From the NCBI GenBank assembly GCA_937892815.1, contig CALBHZ010000171.1, forward strand, positions 1 to 16,193: DNA of 16,193 nt, read 5' to 3'. This stretch comes from an uncultured archaeon (lineage in GTDB: Archaea > Thermoproteota > Nitrososphaeria > Conexivisphaerales > CALBHZ01). Under the pieces are notes generated by a model. It had not been told where the DNA came from and did no database searches. It saw nothing but the letters and a program-made list of their open reading frames with translations. Of the stretch, positions 1-5,495 are shown one piece after another; positions within the stretch are counted from its first letter, which is position 1; the number at the start of each line of letters is the position of its first letter. Position numbers and translations under genes: made by a program.

Positions 1-22
1 CGGAGATGTGTATAAGAGACAG
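1..22. other. Sequencing adapter remnant (Nextera transposase mosaic end)
   Basis: Positions 4-22 read AGATGTGTATAAGAGACAG, the Tn5 mosaic-end sequence used in Nextera libraries. The three bases before it (CGG) match the read-2 version of that adapter. This is not genomic DNA: genomic sequence begins at about position 23. Translated in frame it gives the spurious N-terminus MYKRQ on the first reading frame. Confidence 0.95.
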
Positions 23-202
23 GTTCTTAAGGAACTCCGTGGTATTCCTGAGGTGAAGGAGGCATATAGGGTGTATGGTGTATACGATACGGTTGTAAAG
101 GTCGAAGCTCCATCGGCAGAGAAATTAAAGGAGATAATAACGTGGAAGATAAGGAGACTGCAGAAGGTTAGATCTACGTTAACTATGCTCGCAGTAGAGT
201 AA
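23..202 (+). CDS. Lrp/AsnC-type ligand-binding (RAM/ACT-like) domain protein, 5' truncated
   Basis: About 59 residues of the C-terminal part of a small Lrp/AsnC effector-binding domain are visible, with the pattern LKELRGIPEVKEAY, then VYGVYDTVVKVEA, then EIITWKIRRLQKVRST. Archaeal stand-alone versions are about 75-80 residues without a DNA-binding helix-turn-helix; whether this one had an HTH cannot be seen. The family senses amino acids as dimers or higher oligomers and modulates Lrp regulators. An apparent ATG at 8 lies inside adapter sequence and is not a real start; the true N-terminus is off the contig. The stop is TAA at 200-202. The domain call is firm; its ligand and partner are unknown. 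Confidence 0.8.
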   Translation, partial: VLKELRGIPEVKEAYRVYGVYDTVVKVEAPSAEKLKEIITWKIRRLQKVRSTLTMLAVE

Positions 203-256
203 TCCATCTCATTTTATCCGTAGAATCACACTTGTTTGAAAAAGTTAAAAAAGCAG

Positions 257-269
257 CTAATTTAATATG
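257..269 (+). promoter_or_regulatory. Likely TATA element of tRNA-Leu
   Basis: The AT-rich run CTAATTTAATATG is centred about 18-24 nt before the first base of tRNA-Leu, inside an otherwise featureless 78-nt spacer. It is called only from position and composition. Confidence 0.4.
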
Positions 270-280
270 TCGATAAGAGG

Positions 281-410
281 GCGGGGGTACCCAAGCCCGG
301 ACTAAGGGGGCGGGGCTCTTTAAAGAGCGCCCAGACTTAAGATCCTGGGCTTGGGTGAAGAGATCCGCTGGCGTAGGCCTTCGTGGGTTCAAATCCCACC
401 CCCCGCACCA
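281..410 (+). tRNA. tRNA-Leu(TAA) with two introns and encoded CCA
   Basis: Acceptor GCGGGGG (281-287) pairs with CCCCCGC (400-406), A73 is 407 and CCA is encoded at 408-410. D-stem is CCC/GGG (290-292/306-308), the long class II variable arm is about 369-382, and the T-arm is GTGGG/TTCAAAT/CCCAC (383-399). The anticodon stem GCGGA/TCCGC and loop CTTAAGA form only after removing two 21-nt introns, 314-334 and 342-362. Intron 1 (between 30 and 31) has a perfect bulge-helix-bulge: helix 308-311/329-332, bulges 312-314 and 333-335, and inner stem GCTCT/AGAGC (315-319/324-328). Intron 2 is canonical (37/38) with a relaxed motif. Exon 2 (335-341, ACTTAAG) is only 7 nt and holds the anticodon (338-340). 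Confidence 0.92.
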
Positions 411-446
411 TTTTTAAATCTCAAAAGTCAAATCTCAGATTTTGGT

Positions 447-457
447 CTTTAAAAATT
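447..457 (+). promoter_or_regulatory. TATA box of the small PIP-box protein gene
   Basis: CTTTAAAAATT is centred about 25 nt before the ATG at 477. That spacing puts the transcription start at or next to the start codon, so the mRNA is probably leaderless. Confidence 0.5.
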
Positions 458-476
458 AATTCTGATAGCTGTTTTG

Positions 477-761
477 ATGAGAGAATTACTGTTTGAATAC
501 GTCAAGACACTTAATTACATAAATGAGTTAAGAACTAAGCTGAATAAGGAGATACGTAAAAAACTCATGGAGGAGGTAGTTAACAATAAGTGTAGCATTA
601 ATGATTTTATTGTTAACCTTTATGAACTCGCAGATTCTCCTGAAGATAAAAGGATGAAAAGGATAATTATGAACATGGTCAAAAGAGAGTTGCGTGAAAT
701 CAAAAAGAAAACGGCTTATAAACAATCAAAATTAGATAGCTTTATCCGAGACTTTCAATAA
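477..761 (+). CDS. Small helical protein of unknown function with a C-terminal PIP-box-like motif
   Basis: This 94-residue, highly charged protein is not one I recognise. It is predicted almost wholly helical: residues 1-36 are rich in Leu, Lys and Glu with an amphipathic spacing, and residues 56-80 are strongly basic (KRMKR, VKRELREIKKK). Near the end it carries Q83-S-K-L86-D-S-F89-I90, which fits the PCNA-interacting consensus Qxx(hydrophobic)xx(aromatic)(aromatic) except for Ile at the last site. ATG 477 is preferred over the in-frame TTG at 474 because a TATA-like CTTTAAAAATT lies about 25 nt upstream, implying a leaderless mRNA. It stands alone between tRNA-Leu and the oppositely oriented tRNA-Gly. 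A role in DNA replication or repair via PCNA is inference only. The reading frame is short, so coding status is probable, not certain. Confidence 0.65.
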   Translation: MRELLFEYVKTLNYINELRTKLNKEIRKKLMEEVVNNKCSINDFIVNLYELADSPEDKRMKRIIMNMVKRELREIKKKTAYKQSKLDSFIRDFQ

Positions 762-779
762 AGAAAGGAGGTTTTATTA

Positions 780-854
780 TGCGGCGGCCGGGATTTGAAC
801 CCGGGTTACCAGCGTGGCAGGCTGATGTCCTAGACCAAGCTAGACGACCGCCGC
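780..854 (-). tRNA. tRNA-Gly(GCC)
   Basis: Read on the minus strand, acceptor GCGGCGG pairs with CCGCCGC, A73 is the complement of 780, and no CCA is encoded. The D-stem is GTC/GAC and the anticodon arm is TCAGC/CTGCCAC/GCTGG with anticodon GCC at 818-816 (one U-G pair closes the stem). The T-arm is CCGGG/TTCAAAT/CCCGG. There is no intron. It follows the HMG-CoA reductase gene on the same strand by 26 nt. Confidence 0.95.
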
Positions 855-877
855 CGTTTTATAGGTTCGTTCAACCC

Positions 878-888
878 CTTTTAATTAC
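878..888 (-). promoter_or_regulatory. TATA-like element of tRNA-Gly(GCC)
   Basis: On the minus strand GTAATTAAAAG lies about 29 nt before the tRNA 5' end and overlaps the stop codon of the HMG-CoA reductase gene. The tRNA can therefore be transcribed independently despite the short gap. Confidence 0.4.
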
Positions 889-2164
889 TTTTCGTCCTCT
901 TCCTAAGCTTATTTATTATTTCAACCGCTTTATCATACGTCACTTGACCGGATTTAATTAACTCATTCACTACTTCATCTACTTCATTGAGTTTAGCTCC
1001 GGCCATTATAGCTAAGTTCCTCGCATGTAGCTTCATATGTCCCCTCTGAATTCCCTCTGTTACCAGTGCCCTTAAAGCTGCTACATTTTGAGCTAGTCCG
1101 ACTGCAGCCATTACTTCAGCAAGCTCTTGCGCGCTTTTAACGCCTAGTATTTTGAGAGCTAATTTAGCGATTGGATTTGTTTTAGTCGCTCCACCAACTA
1201 TGCCTACGGCCAATGGCAATTCTATGCTTCCAACTAAATTTCCGTTAGTGTCTTTAGCGAATTTAGTTAAAGACGAATATCTCCCATTTCTCGCAGCGTA
1301 CGCATGAGCCCCTGCTTCAATAGCTCTAGTATCGTTACCAGTTGCTAAGGCTACGGCAATAATTCCATTCATAATGCCCTTATTGTGAGTAGTGCATCTA
1401 TAGATATCAGCTTCTGCAAATGCATAGGCATCTAATATTCCATCTACTACTTCTTCCCCTCCCAATTCCTCTTTATCAAATACAGCCCATGCTCTAACCA
1501 GCCTTTCTGTAGCAAGATTGGAGAGGATCCTCAATCTAACCGTACCTCCTGTAACATCTTCTACTAAGGGAGCGATCCTTTCAACCATCGTATTTACGGT
1601 ATTAGCGCCCATCGCATCTTTACAATCGACATAGATTTCAACAATTAACATATCGCCTCTTTTAGTATTTTCTAACACTCTGTACGAGAGGTCAAAGGCG
1701 CCTCCTCCCAACTTTATAAGGGTGGGGTTCGTCGAATTCGCGATTTCTAACAACTTATCCCTAATTGAAAGAACGCGTTGGCCAGCGGCATATGGATCTT
1801 TAACTCTAACGACCTGAATTTGTCCTCTCATTACGGATTTTGAAGCATATGCTCTAAATCCGCCTTTAACCCTCGCTATCTTAGCTGCCTTACTTGCAGC
1901 GGCCACAACGGAAGGCTCTTCTATAGCCATTGGAACGAGGTAATCCTTATTGTTTATCAAAAAGTTAGCAGCTATTCCTAATGGAAGTTGTATGGAACCT
2001 ATTACGTTCTCTATCATACGATCTGCTACCTCTAGCGTAAGACCGTGCATGGAGAGAAGGAGCCTCGCCTCATCATCCGTTAATCCTGCGAAATCCTTGA
2101 CGATTTTTACTCTCTCTTCTGGGCCTAACTTATAAAATCCTGGTATAGCGGATGTTTTCATCAT
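881..2164 (-). CDS. hmgA: Class II hydroxymethylglutaryl-CoA reductase (degradative-type fold)
   Basis: The enzyme interconverts HMG-CoA and mevalonate with NAD(P)H; in archaea it supplies mevalonate for isoprenoid membrane lipids. The 427-residue length matches class II enzymes (Pseudomonas mevalonii type, 428). Motifs in order: ENVIGSIQLPLG with catalytic Glu52, VPMAIEEPSVVAA (77-89), DAMGAN (183-188) for the nucleotide cofactor, HNKGIMNG with Lys262, GND with Asp278, and GIQRGHMKLHARN with His376 in the mobile C-terminal flap. The start is the first of two adjacent ATGs (2164-2162); a TATA-like TTTATTAAATA about 25 nt upstream suggests a near-leaderless mRNA. It forms its own unit, followed by tRNA-Gly. 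The class call rests on remembered motifs; the HMGR identity is certain. NADH versus NADPH preference cannot be read from the sequence. Confidence 0.95.
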   Translation of the reverse strand: MMKTSAIPGFYKLGPEERVKIVKDFAGLTDDEARLLLSMHGLTLEVADRMIENVIGSIQLPLGIAANFLINNKDYLVPMAIEEPSVVAAASKAAKIARVKGGFRAYASKSVMRGQIQVVRVKDPYAAGQRVLSIRDKLLEIANSTNPTLIKLGGGAFDLSYRVLENTKRGDMLIVEIYVDCKDAMGANTVNTMVERIAPLVEDVTGGTVRLRILSNLATERLVRAWAVFDKEELGGEEVVDGILDAYAFAEADIYRCTTHNKGIMNGIIAVALATGNDTRAIEAGAHAYAARNGRYSSLTKFAKDTNGNLVGSIELPLAVGIVGGATKTNPIAKLALKILGVKSAQELAEVMAAVGLAQNVAALRALVTEGIQRGHMKLHARNLAIMAGAKLNEVDEVVNELIKSGQVTYDKAVEIINKLRKRTKSN

Positions 2165-2184
2165 CTCTTAAGAATCGACGTTCT

Positions 2185-2196
2185 ATTTAATAAAGT
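2185..2196 (-). promoter_or_regulatory. TATA box of hmgA
   Basis: On the minus strand the run TTTATTAAATAG is centred about 26 nt before the ATG at 2164, the spacing expected for a leaderless or nearly leaderless archaeal transcript. Confidence 0.5.
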
Positions 2197-2207
2197 TGCG
2201 TCGGAAT

Positions 2208-2217
2208 GCTTAAAAGC
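2208..2217 (+). promoter_or_regulatory. TATA-like element of tRNA-Val
   Basis: GCTTAAAAGC is centred about 30 nt before the first base of tRNA-Val and sits back to back with the hmgA promoter on the other strand. Confidence 0.4.
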
Positions 2218-2242
2218 TCCTTTCTCCCTACTCTAATCGAGC

Positions 2243-2318
2243 GGGCCGGTGGTGTAGCCTGGTCTAGCACACCGCCCTGACGCGGCGGTGATCCCAGGTT
2301 CGAATCCTGGCCGGCCCA
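2243..2318 (+). tRNA. tRNA-Val(GAC)
   Basis: Acceptor GGGCCGG (2243-2249) pairs with CCGGCCC (2311-2317), and A73 is 2318 with no CCA encoded. The anticodon arm is CCGCC/CTGACGC/GGCGG with anticodon GAC at 2279-2281. The T-arm is CCAGG/TTCGAAT/CCTGG (2294-2310). There is no intron. It converges on tRNA-Ala across a 43-nt spacer. Confidence 0.95.
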
Positions 2319-2361
2319 TTAAATGTAAAAACTTTCTTTAGAATTCTCTAATAGAAAGTAA

Positions 2362-2433
2362 TGGACCGGGCGGGACTCGAACCCGCGACCTCCCGCGTGC
2401 AAGGCGGGCATTCTACCACTGAACTACCGGCCC
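2362..2433 (-). tRNA. tRNA-Ala(TGC)
   Basis: On the minus strand acceptor GGGCCGG pairs with CCGGTCC, creating the G3-U70 wobble pair that marks alanine tRNAs for AlaRS. The anticodon arm is CCCGC/CTTGCAC/GCGGG with TGC at 2401-2399. The T-arm is GCGGG/TTCGAGT/CCCGC. There is no intron and no encoded CCA. Its 5' end is only 7 nt after the aIF5A stop codon on the same strand. Confidence 0.96.
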
Positions 2434-2440
2434 ATTACTC

Positions 2441-2833
2441 TTATCCCTTTACCCTTACTATTTTAGTTTTGCCGAGTACTTTCCAGTACTCAACTTCTAC
2501 TCCAGGTTTTATCTTATCTTTAATATCCTCTTCTATACTTTCAGCCTCAAACGTTTCAAACGTCTGAAGATCCATGATCTGTATCATGTCTGGAGTTACG
2601 GCTAAAACTTGACCGCTACGCTTCTCTATAATAGGTACTTCGATTCTCGAATCAGCCGGTCCCACGTAGCTTTTCTTAGAACCGGTAAAGATGCTAATAG
2701 CAACGAGCCTTACCTTTGCACTGCCATGTTTTCCCGGCTTACTCTTATCTACTTGAACAACTTTACAGGGCTCGCCATCTAATACTATATACGATCCTTC
2801 CTTTACGCTTCCCAGATCTACAGGCTTACTCAT
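2441..2833 (-). CDS. eif5A: Translation initiation/elongation factor aIF5A
   Basis: The 130-residue protein has the two-domain aIF5A layout: an N-terminal SH3-like barrel (about 1-70) and a C-terminal OB fold (about 71-130). The loop DKSKPGKHGSAK carries Lys35, the residue modified to (deoxy)hypusine by deoxyhypusine synthase. The factor binds the ribosomal E site and relieves stalling at difficult peptide bonds such as polyproline. The start at 2833 is supported by a strong GGTGG Shine-Dalgarno (GAAGGTGGAAGTATG) and a TATA-like TTTTTATATC at about 2862-2872 on the same strand. tRNA-Ala follows 7 nt after the stop, so the two may share a transcript or the tRNA promoter lies inside this gene. 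Length and motifs are ordinary for the family. Confidence 0.97.
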   Translation of the reverse strand: MSKPVDLGSVKEGSYIVLDGEPCKVVQVDKSKPGKHGSAKVRLVAISIFTGSKKSYVGPADSRIEVPIIEKRSGQVLAVTPDMIQIMDLQTFETFEAESIEEDIKDKIKPGVEVEYWKVLGKTKIVRVKG

Positions 2834-2861
2834 ACTTCCACCTTCAAAATTATGCTTACTT

Positions 2862-2872
2862 TAGTGATATAA
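2862..2872 (-). promoter_or_regulatory. TATA box of the aIF5A gene
   Basis: TTTTTATATCA on the minus strand lies about 34 nt before the ATG. Together with the GGTGG ribosome-binding site between them, this predicts a short leader of roughly ten bases. Confidence 0.45.
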
Positions 2873-2887
2873 AAACGTGTGGGAAAG

Positions 2888-2898
2888 CTAATATATCT
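2888..2898 (+). promoter_or_regulatory. TATA box of tRNA-His
   Basis: CTAATATATCT is centred about 29 nt before G-1 of tRNA-His and diverges from the aIF5A promoter. Confidence 0.45.
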
Positions 2899-2921
2899 TT
2901 ACTTCCTAAAGTATAGTACGT

Positions 2922-3015
2922 GGCCGCCGTTGTGTAGTGGTTAGCACAGGGGCCTGTGGACCGCGAAAGAGGCGGAAAGCCCCGGGCCCGGGTTCGATTC
3001 CCGGCGGCGGCCCCA
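2922..3015 (+). tRNA. tRNA-His(GTG) with an 18-nt anticodon-loop intron and encoded CCA
   Basis: G-1 (2922) faces C73 (3012), the histidine identity pair. Acceptor GCCGCCG (2923-2929) pairs with CGGCGGC (3005-3011), and CCA is encoded at 3013-3015. The anticodon stem is GGGGC/GCCCC (2949-2953/2979-2983) with loop CTGTGGA after splicing. The intron at 2960-2977 is in the canonical 37/38 position. Its four-base helix 2954-2957/2972-2975 contains two wobble pairs and the inner helix is weak, so the bulge-helix-bulge is of the relaxed type. The T-arm is CCGGG/TTCGATT/CCCGG. Confidence 0.95.
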
Positions 3016-3019
3016 TAAC

Positions 3020-3030
3020 CTTTTATATTC
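3020..3030 (+). promoter_or_regulatory. TATA box of the stomatin/NfeD operon
   Basis: CTTTTATATTC is centred about 27 nt before the ATG at 3052, placing the transcription start at the start codon (leaderless) and immediately after tRNA-His. Confidence 0.5.
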
Positions 3031-3051
3031 CTTAACCTCTAACTACCTTGT

Positions 3052-3864
3052 ATGCAATTGTATATGCAGATACTCGGTCTTAGTTTCGAGACATTTGCTA
3101 CAACATTTCTTGTCATAATTTTCCTCTTGGTACTACTATCATCGTCAATAAAAGTAGTTAAGGAATATGAGAGGGCTGTCGTTTTTAGGCTTGGGAGGCT
3201 TATAGGTGCAAAGGGCCCTGGGCTCTTCTTCAGGATTCCCATAGTAGATACCTTTAGAATAGTTGATTTAAGAGTCGTTAGCTTCGATGTTCCTAAACAG
3301 AGGATAATTACAAAGGACAACGTTACAGTTGACGTTGATGCCGTAGTTTACTACAGAGTTTTCGACCCTATTAAAGCCGTCATTGCTGTCGAAAACTACA
3401 CGTATGCAACGAATCTCCTTTCTCAAACAACGCTTAGGGATGTGATTGGACAGGTCGAGCTTGACGACTTATTGTCAAAACGCGAGGAGTTAGGTAAACG
3501 TTTAACCGAAATTATAGATACGGCTACAGATCCATGGGGCATAAAGGTCGTACAGGTATCTATAAAGGACGTCTCCCTTCCAGAGGAGATGCAGAGAGCG
3601 ATAGCTAAACAGGCCGAGGCCGAAAGGGAGAGACGCTCGAGGATAATTATGGCTGAAGGAGAATACCAAGCAGCAGCTAAAATGGCCGAGGCCGCTAAGT
3701 TGTACCAGGCAAATCCAATGGCTATGAGGCTTCGCGAACTTCAAACGTTTACAGAAATTGCGAGGGAGAAAAACATGATAGTCGTTACATCCACAGGTGT
3801 AGGTCAGGATTTCGCGACCATGCTCGGTATTTTGAAAGGAGCAGAGAAAGGCTCTAAAAGGTAA
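3052..3864 (+). CDS. SPFH/band 7 membrane protein (stomatin/prohibitin-like)
   Basis: The 270-residue protein has one N-terminal membrane segment (about residues 15-33), then the SPFH domain beginning KEYERAVVFRLGRLIGAKGPGLFF and continuing through the DVPKQRIITKDNVTVDVDAVVYYRV strands, then a long Ala/Glu-rich helical region (about 180-235) that drives oligomerisation. Such proteins assemble into ring or cage scaffolds at the membrane. The downstream NfeD/STOPP gene starts 2 nt after the stop, the conserved stomatin-protease pair studied in Pyrococcus horikoshii (PH1511/PH1510), so the partner protease probably cleaves or is controlled by this scaffold. ATG 3052 is chosen because it sits about 27 nt after a TATA box; an in-frame ATG at 3064 is a weaker alternative. 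Physiological substrate unknown. Confidence 0.93.
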   Translation: MQLYMQILGLSFETFATTFLVIIFLLVLLSSSIKVVKEYERAVVFRLGRLIGAKGPGLFFRIPIVDTFRIVDLRVVSFDVPKQRIITKDNVTVDVDAVVYYRVFDPIKAVIAVENYTYATNLLSQTTLRDVIGQVELDDLLSKREELGKRLTEIIDTATDPWGIKVVQVSIKDVSLPEEMQRAIAKQAEAERERRSRIIMAEGEYQAAAKMAEAAKLYQANPMAMRLRELQTFTEIAREKNMIVVTSTGVGQDFATMLGILKGAEKGSKR

Positions 3865-3866
3865 CA

Positions 3867-5231
3867 ATGTCGAGTAAAAGGTGCTTACTAAGGAAACACA
3901 AAACTCTTTTTTTACTCTTAATTCTGGTCTTTTTATTAACACCTCCTTCTATAGCTTTCGAAAAGGAAGCTTCACAGCAAAAACATCTCATTGTAGTTGT
4001 TAATTTTGAAGGAACGATCTCTCAAATGTCCGTTGAACTTTTTAAGGAAGCTTTAACATACGCAGAGGAGAGTAATGGTCCGCTAATACTTTTGCTGAAC
4101 ACCCCGGGAGGCAGCCTTGATGCAACTTTTGAAATAATTAAACTTATAGAAAGCTCAGAAGTTCCGGTAATTGGATACGTCTATCCGAGTGGAGCAACGG
4201 CTTGGTCTGCCGGAACATATATTCTCTTTTCAACTCATATCGCAGCAATGGCTCCTCATACAATTATAGGTTCATGTCAACCTATCGCTCTTTCATTCAG
4301 TGGAGGACGACCAGTAAATGATACGAAAACGATTAATGCCCTTACGGCCTTTCTCGTTGAAAGAGCTAAAATGCACAATAGAAATGAGACCGTCGCTAAA
4401 CTCTGTGTGCAAGAAAACTTAAACTTAGATAATGAAGAGGCGAAAAAATGGGGCGTAATCGAATTCATTGCAAACTCCATAGATGATTTGAAAATTAAGA
4501 TTGACGGTTTAACGGTTTTAACGGCTTCAGGGAACTTCACGATTAGAAGCAAAGACGCAGACACAATTAACTGGTCTCCAAGCATTAGAATTAGAGTTCT
4601 AAAGACCCTATCCGAGCCTATGATAGCGTTCTTCATGCTTATGGTAGGGCTTTATTTGCTAATCTTCGGCCTGACCTCTCCTGGCGTTGGCGGAGAAGTA
4701 GTCGGTGGGATCCTATTATTATTAGGTTTGATAGGTTTAGGTATGATTAAGGACGTGAATTTCGGAGCGCTCCTCCTCATAGCTCTAGGCGCTATCTTAC
4801 TTCTCTATGAGCTCTTTACGCCAGGATTTGGTATAGTTGGAGGTTCAGGCCTAGTATGCACGTTAATCGGTAGCCTCCTCCTCTTTCCAAGAGAATGGGC
4901 AATTTCTCATGAATGGATAACAACTCTTTACTTAGCAAGCATAACCATACCTCTACTTTTAGGAGGATTCTTCATCTTCGCAGCTTATAAGGTAATTAAG
5001 GCTAGGAGAAAACCGCCTTTCTTCAAACATGTAATTAAGGGAGAAGAAGCTGTAGTTGTGGATGAAATAACACCTGAAAAGCCGGGCTTTGTAATATATA
5101 GAGGAGAGTACTGGAAGGCCAGATCCGACACGGTCATCAAGCAAAATGAGAACGTGATCATAGTAGGGAAAGAAGGCCCTATTCTCATAGTAAAACCTAA
5201 AAGAGAAAAGACGCGTGAAGAACAAAAGTAA
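3867..5231 (+). CDS. nfeD: NfeD-family membrane-bound serine protease (stomatin operon partner protein)
   Basis: The 454 residues form a long-type NfeD protein. A signal/anchor segment (about 12-31) precedes a ClpP-fold protease domain (about 40-205) with NTPGGSLDAT (78-87) as the oxyanion-type loop and Ser114 in the TAWSAG motif as nucleophile. Lys154 (NDTK) aligns with the general base of the Ser/Lys dyad in P. horikoshii 1510-N. Four or five membrane helices follow (about 251-271, 277-293, 298-316, 325-341, 352-373), then a C-terminal OB-fold (about 388-445) typical of NfeD/1510-C. It lies 2 nt behind the SPFH gene, so translation is likely coupled. The family cleaves the hydrophobic C-terminal region of stomatin in vitro. 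No dyad residue is missing and length is normal. Confidence 0.93.
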   Translation: MSSKRCLLRKHKTLFLLLILVFLLTPPSIAFEKEASQQKHLIVVVNFEGTISQMSVELFKEALTYAEESNGPLILLLNTPGGSLDATFEIIKLIESSEVPVIGYVYPSGATAWSAGTYILFSTHIAAMAPHTIIGSCQPIALSFSGGRPVNDTKTINALTAFLVERAKMHNRNETVAKLCVQENLNLDNEEAKKWGVIEFIANSIDDLKIKIDGLTVLTASGNFTIRSKDADTINWSPSIRIRVLKTLSEPMIAFFMLMVGLYLLIFGLTSPGVGGEVVGGILLLLGLIGLGMIKDVNFGALLLIALGAILLLYELFTPGFGIVGGSGLVCTLIGSLLLFPREWAISHEWITTLYLASITIPLLLGGFFIFAAYKVIKARRKPPFFKHVIKGEEAVVVDEITPEKPGFVIYRGEYWKARSDTVIKQNENVIIVGKEGPILIVKPKREKTREEQK

Positions 5232-5276
5232 CTGAGTTCGATATGTGAATTTTTATTAAGTAAAAGGGAAAAGACC
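5232..5276. terminator. T-rich convergent spacer, possible termination zone
   Basis: The 45-nt spacer between the convergent nfeD and CBS genes has a TTTTTATT run on the plus strand and CCCTTTTACTT on the minus strand. Archaeal RNA polymerase terminates at T-tracts without needing a hairpin. This is called on composition and position only. Confidence 0.3.
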
Positions 5277-5465
5277 CTACGTCTGTCCCCAGCCGCTTGC
5301 TGTAAAGAGCTTGGCAATGTAGTTTAAAGCATCGCGAATTGCTATAATTCCTACGAGCTCTCCCTTATCTACTACAGGTAGCTGACTGTACTTATACTTG
5401 TTCATCAACTTCAAAGCATCGATTATACTCGCATTTGCATCTATTGTAAGAACGTCCTTGGTCAT
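5277..5465 (-). CDS. C-terminal CBS domain half (downstream of the in-frame TAA)
   Basis: These 62 residues start at ATG 5465-5463 and hold one complete CBS motif (MTKDVLTIDANASIIDALKLM, then YSQLPVVDKGELVGIIAIRDAL). A GAGGAT sequence lies 3 nt before the ATG and could allow independent or coupled re-initiation, so the half might still be made. A lone CBS motif would have to pair with a second copy to form the usual Bateman sandwich. It is in the same frame as the upstream half. Whether it is expressed cannot be judged from sequence. Confidence 0.5.
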   Translation of the reverse strand: MTKDVLTIDANASIIDALKLMNKYKYSQLPVVDKGELVGIIAIRDALNYIAKLFTASGWGQT

Positions 5466-5495
5466 GATATCCTCAACTAATGTTGTATTTGGATT

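Noticed and set aside
315..328. Perfect 14-base palindrome GCTCTTTAAAGAGC, possible operator or terminator
   Set aside because: It is the inner helix of the first tRNA-Leu intron and fits the bulge-helix-bulge splice motif exactly.
183..392. Minus-strand reading frame of 69 codons
   Set aside because: It lies across tRNA-Leu and its promoter spacer and shows no recognisable protein features.
779..961. Plus-strand reading frame beginning MRRPGFEPGLPAWQ
   Set aside because: It is the antisense translation of tRNA-Gly(GCC) continuing into the antisense of hmgA; both features on the minus strand are firmly identified.
2361..2567. Plus-strand reading frame beginning MDRAGLEPATSRVQGGH
   Set aside because: It is the antisense translation of tRNA-Ala, a well-known false protein, and it runs on through antisense of aIF5A.
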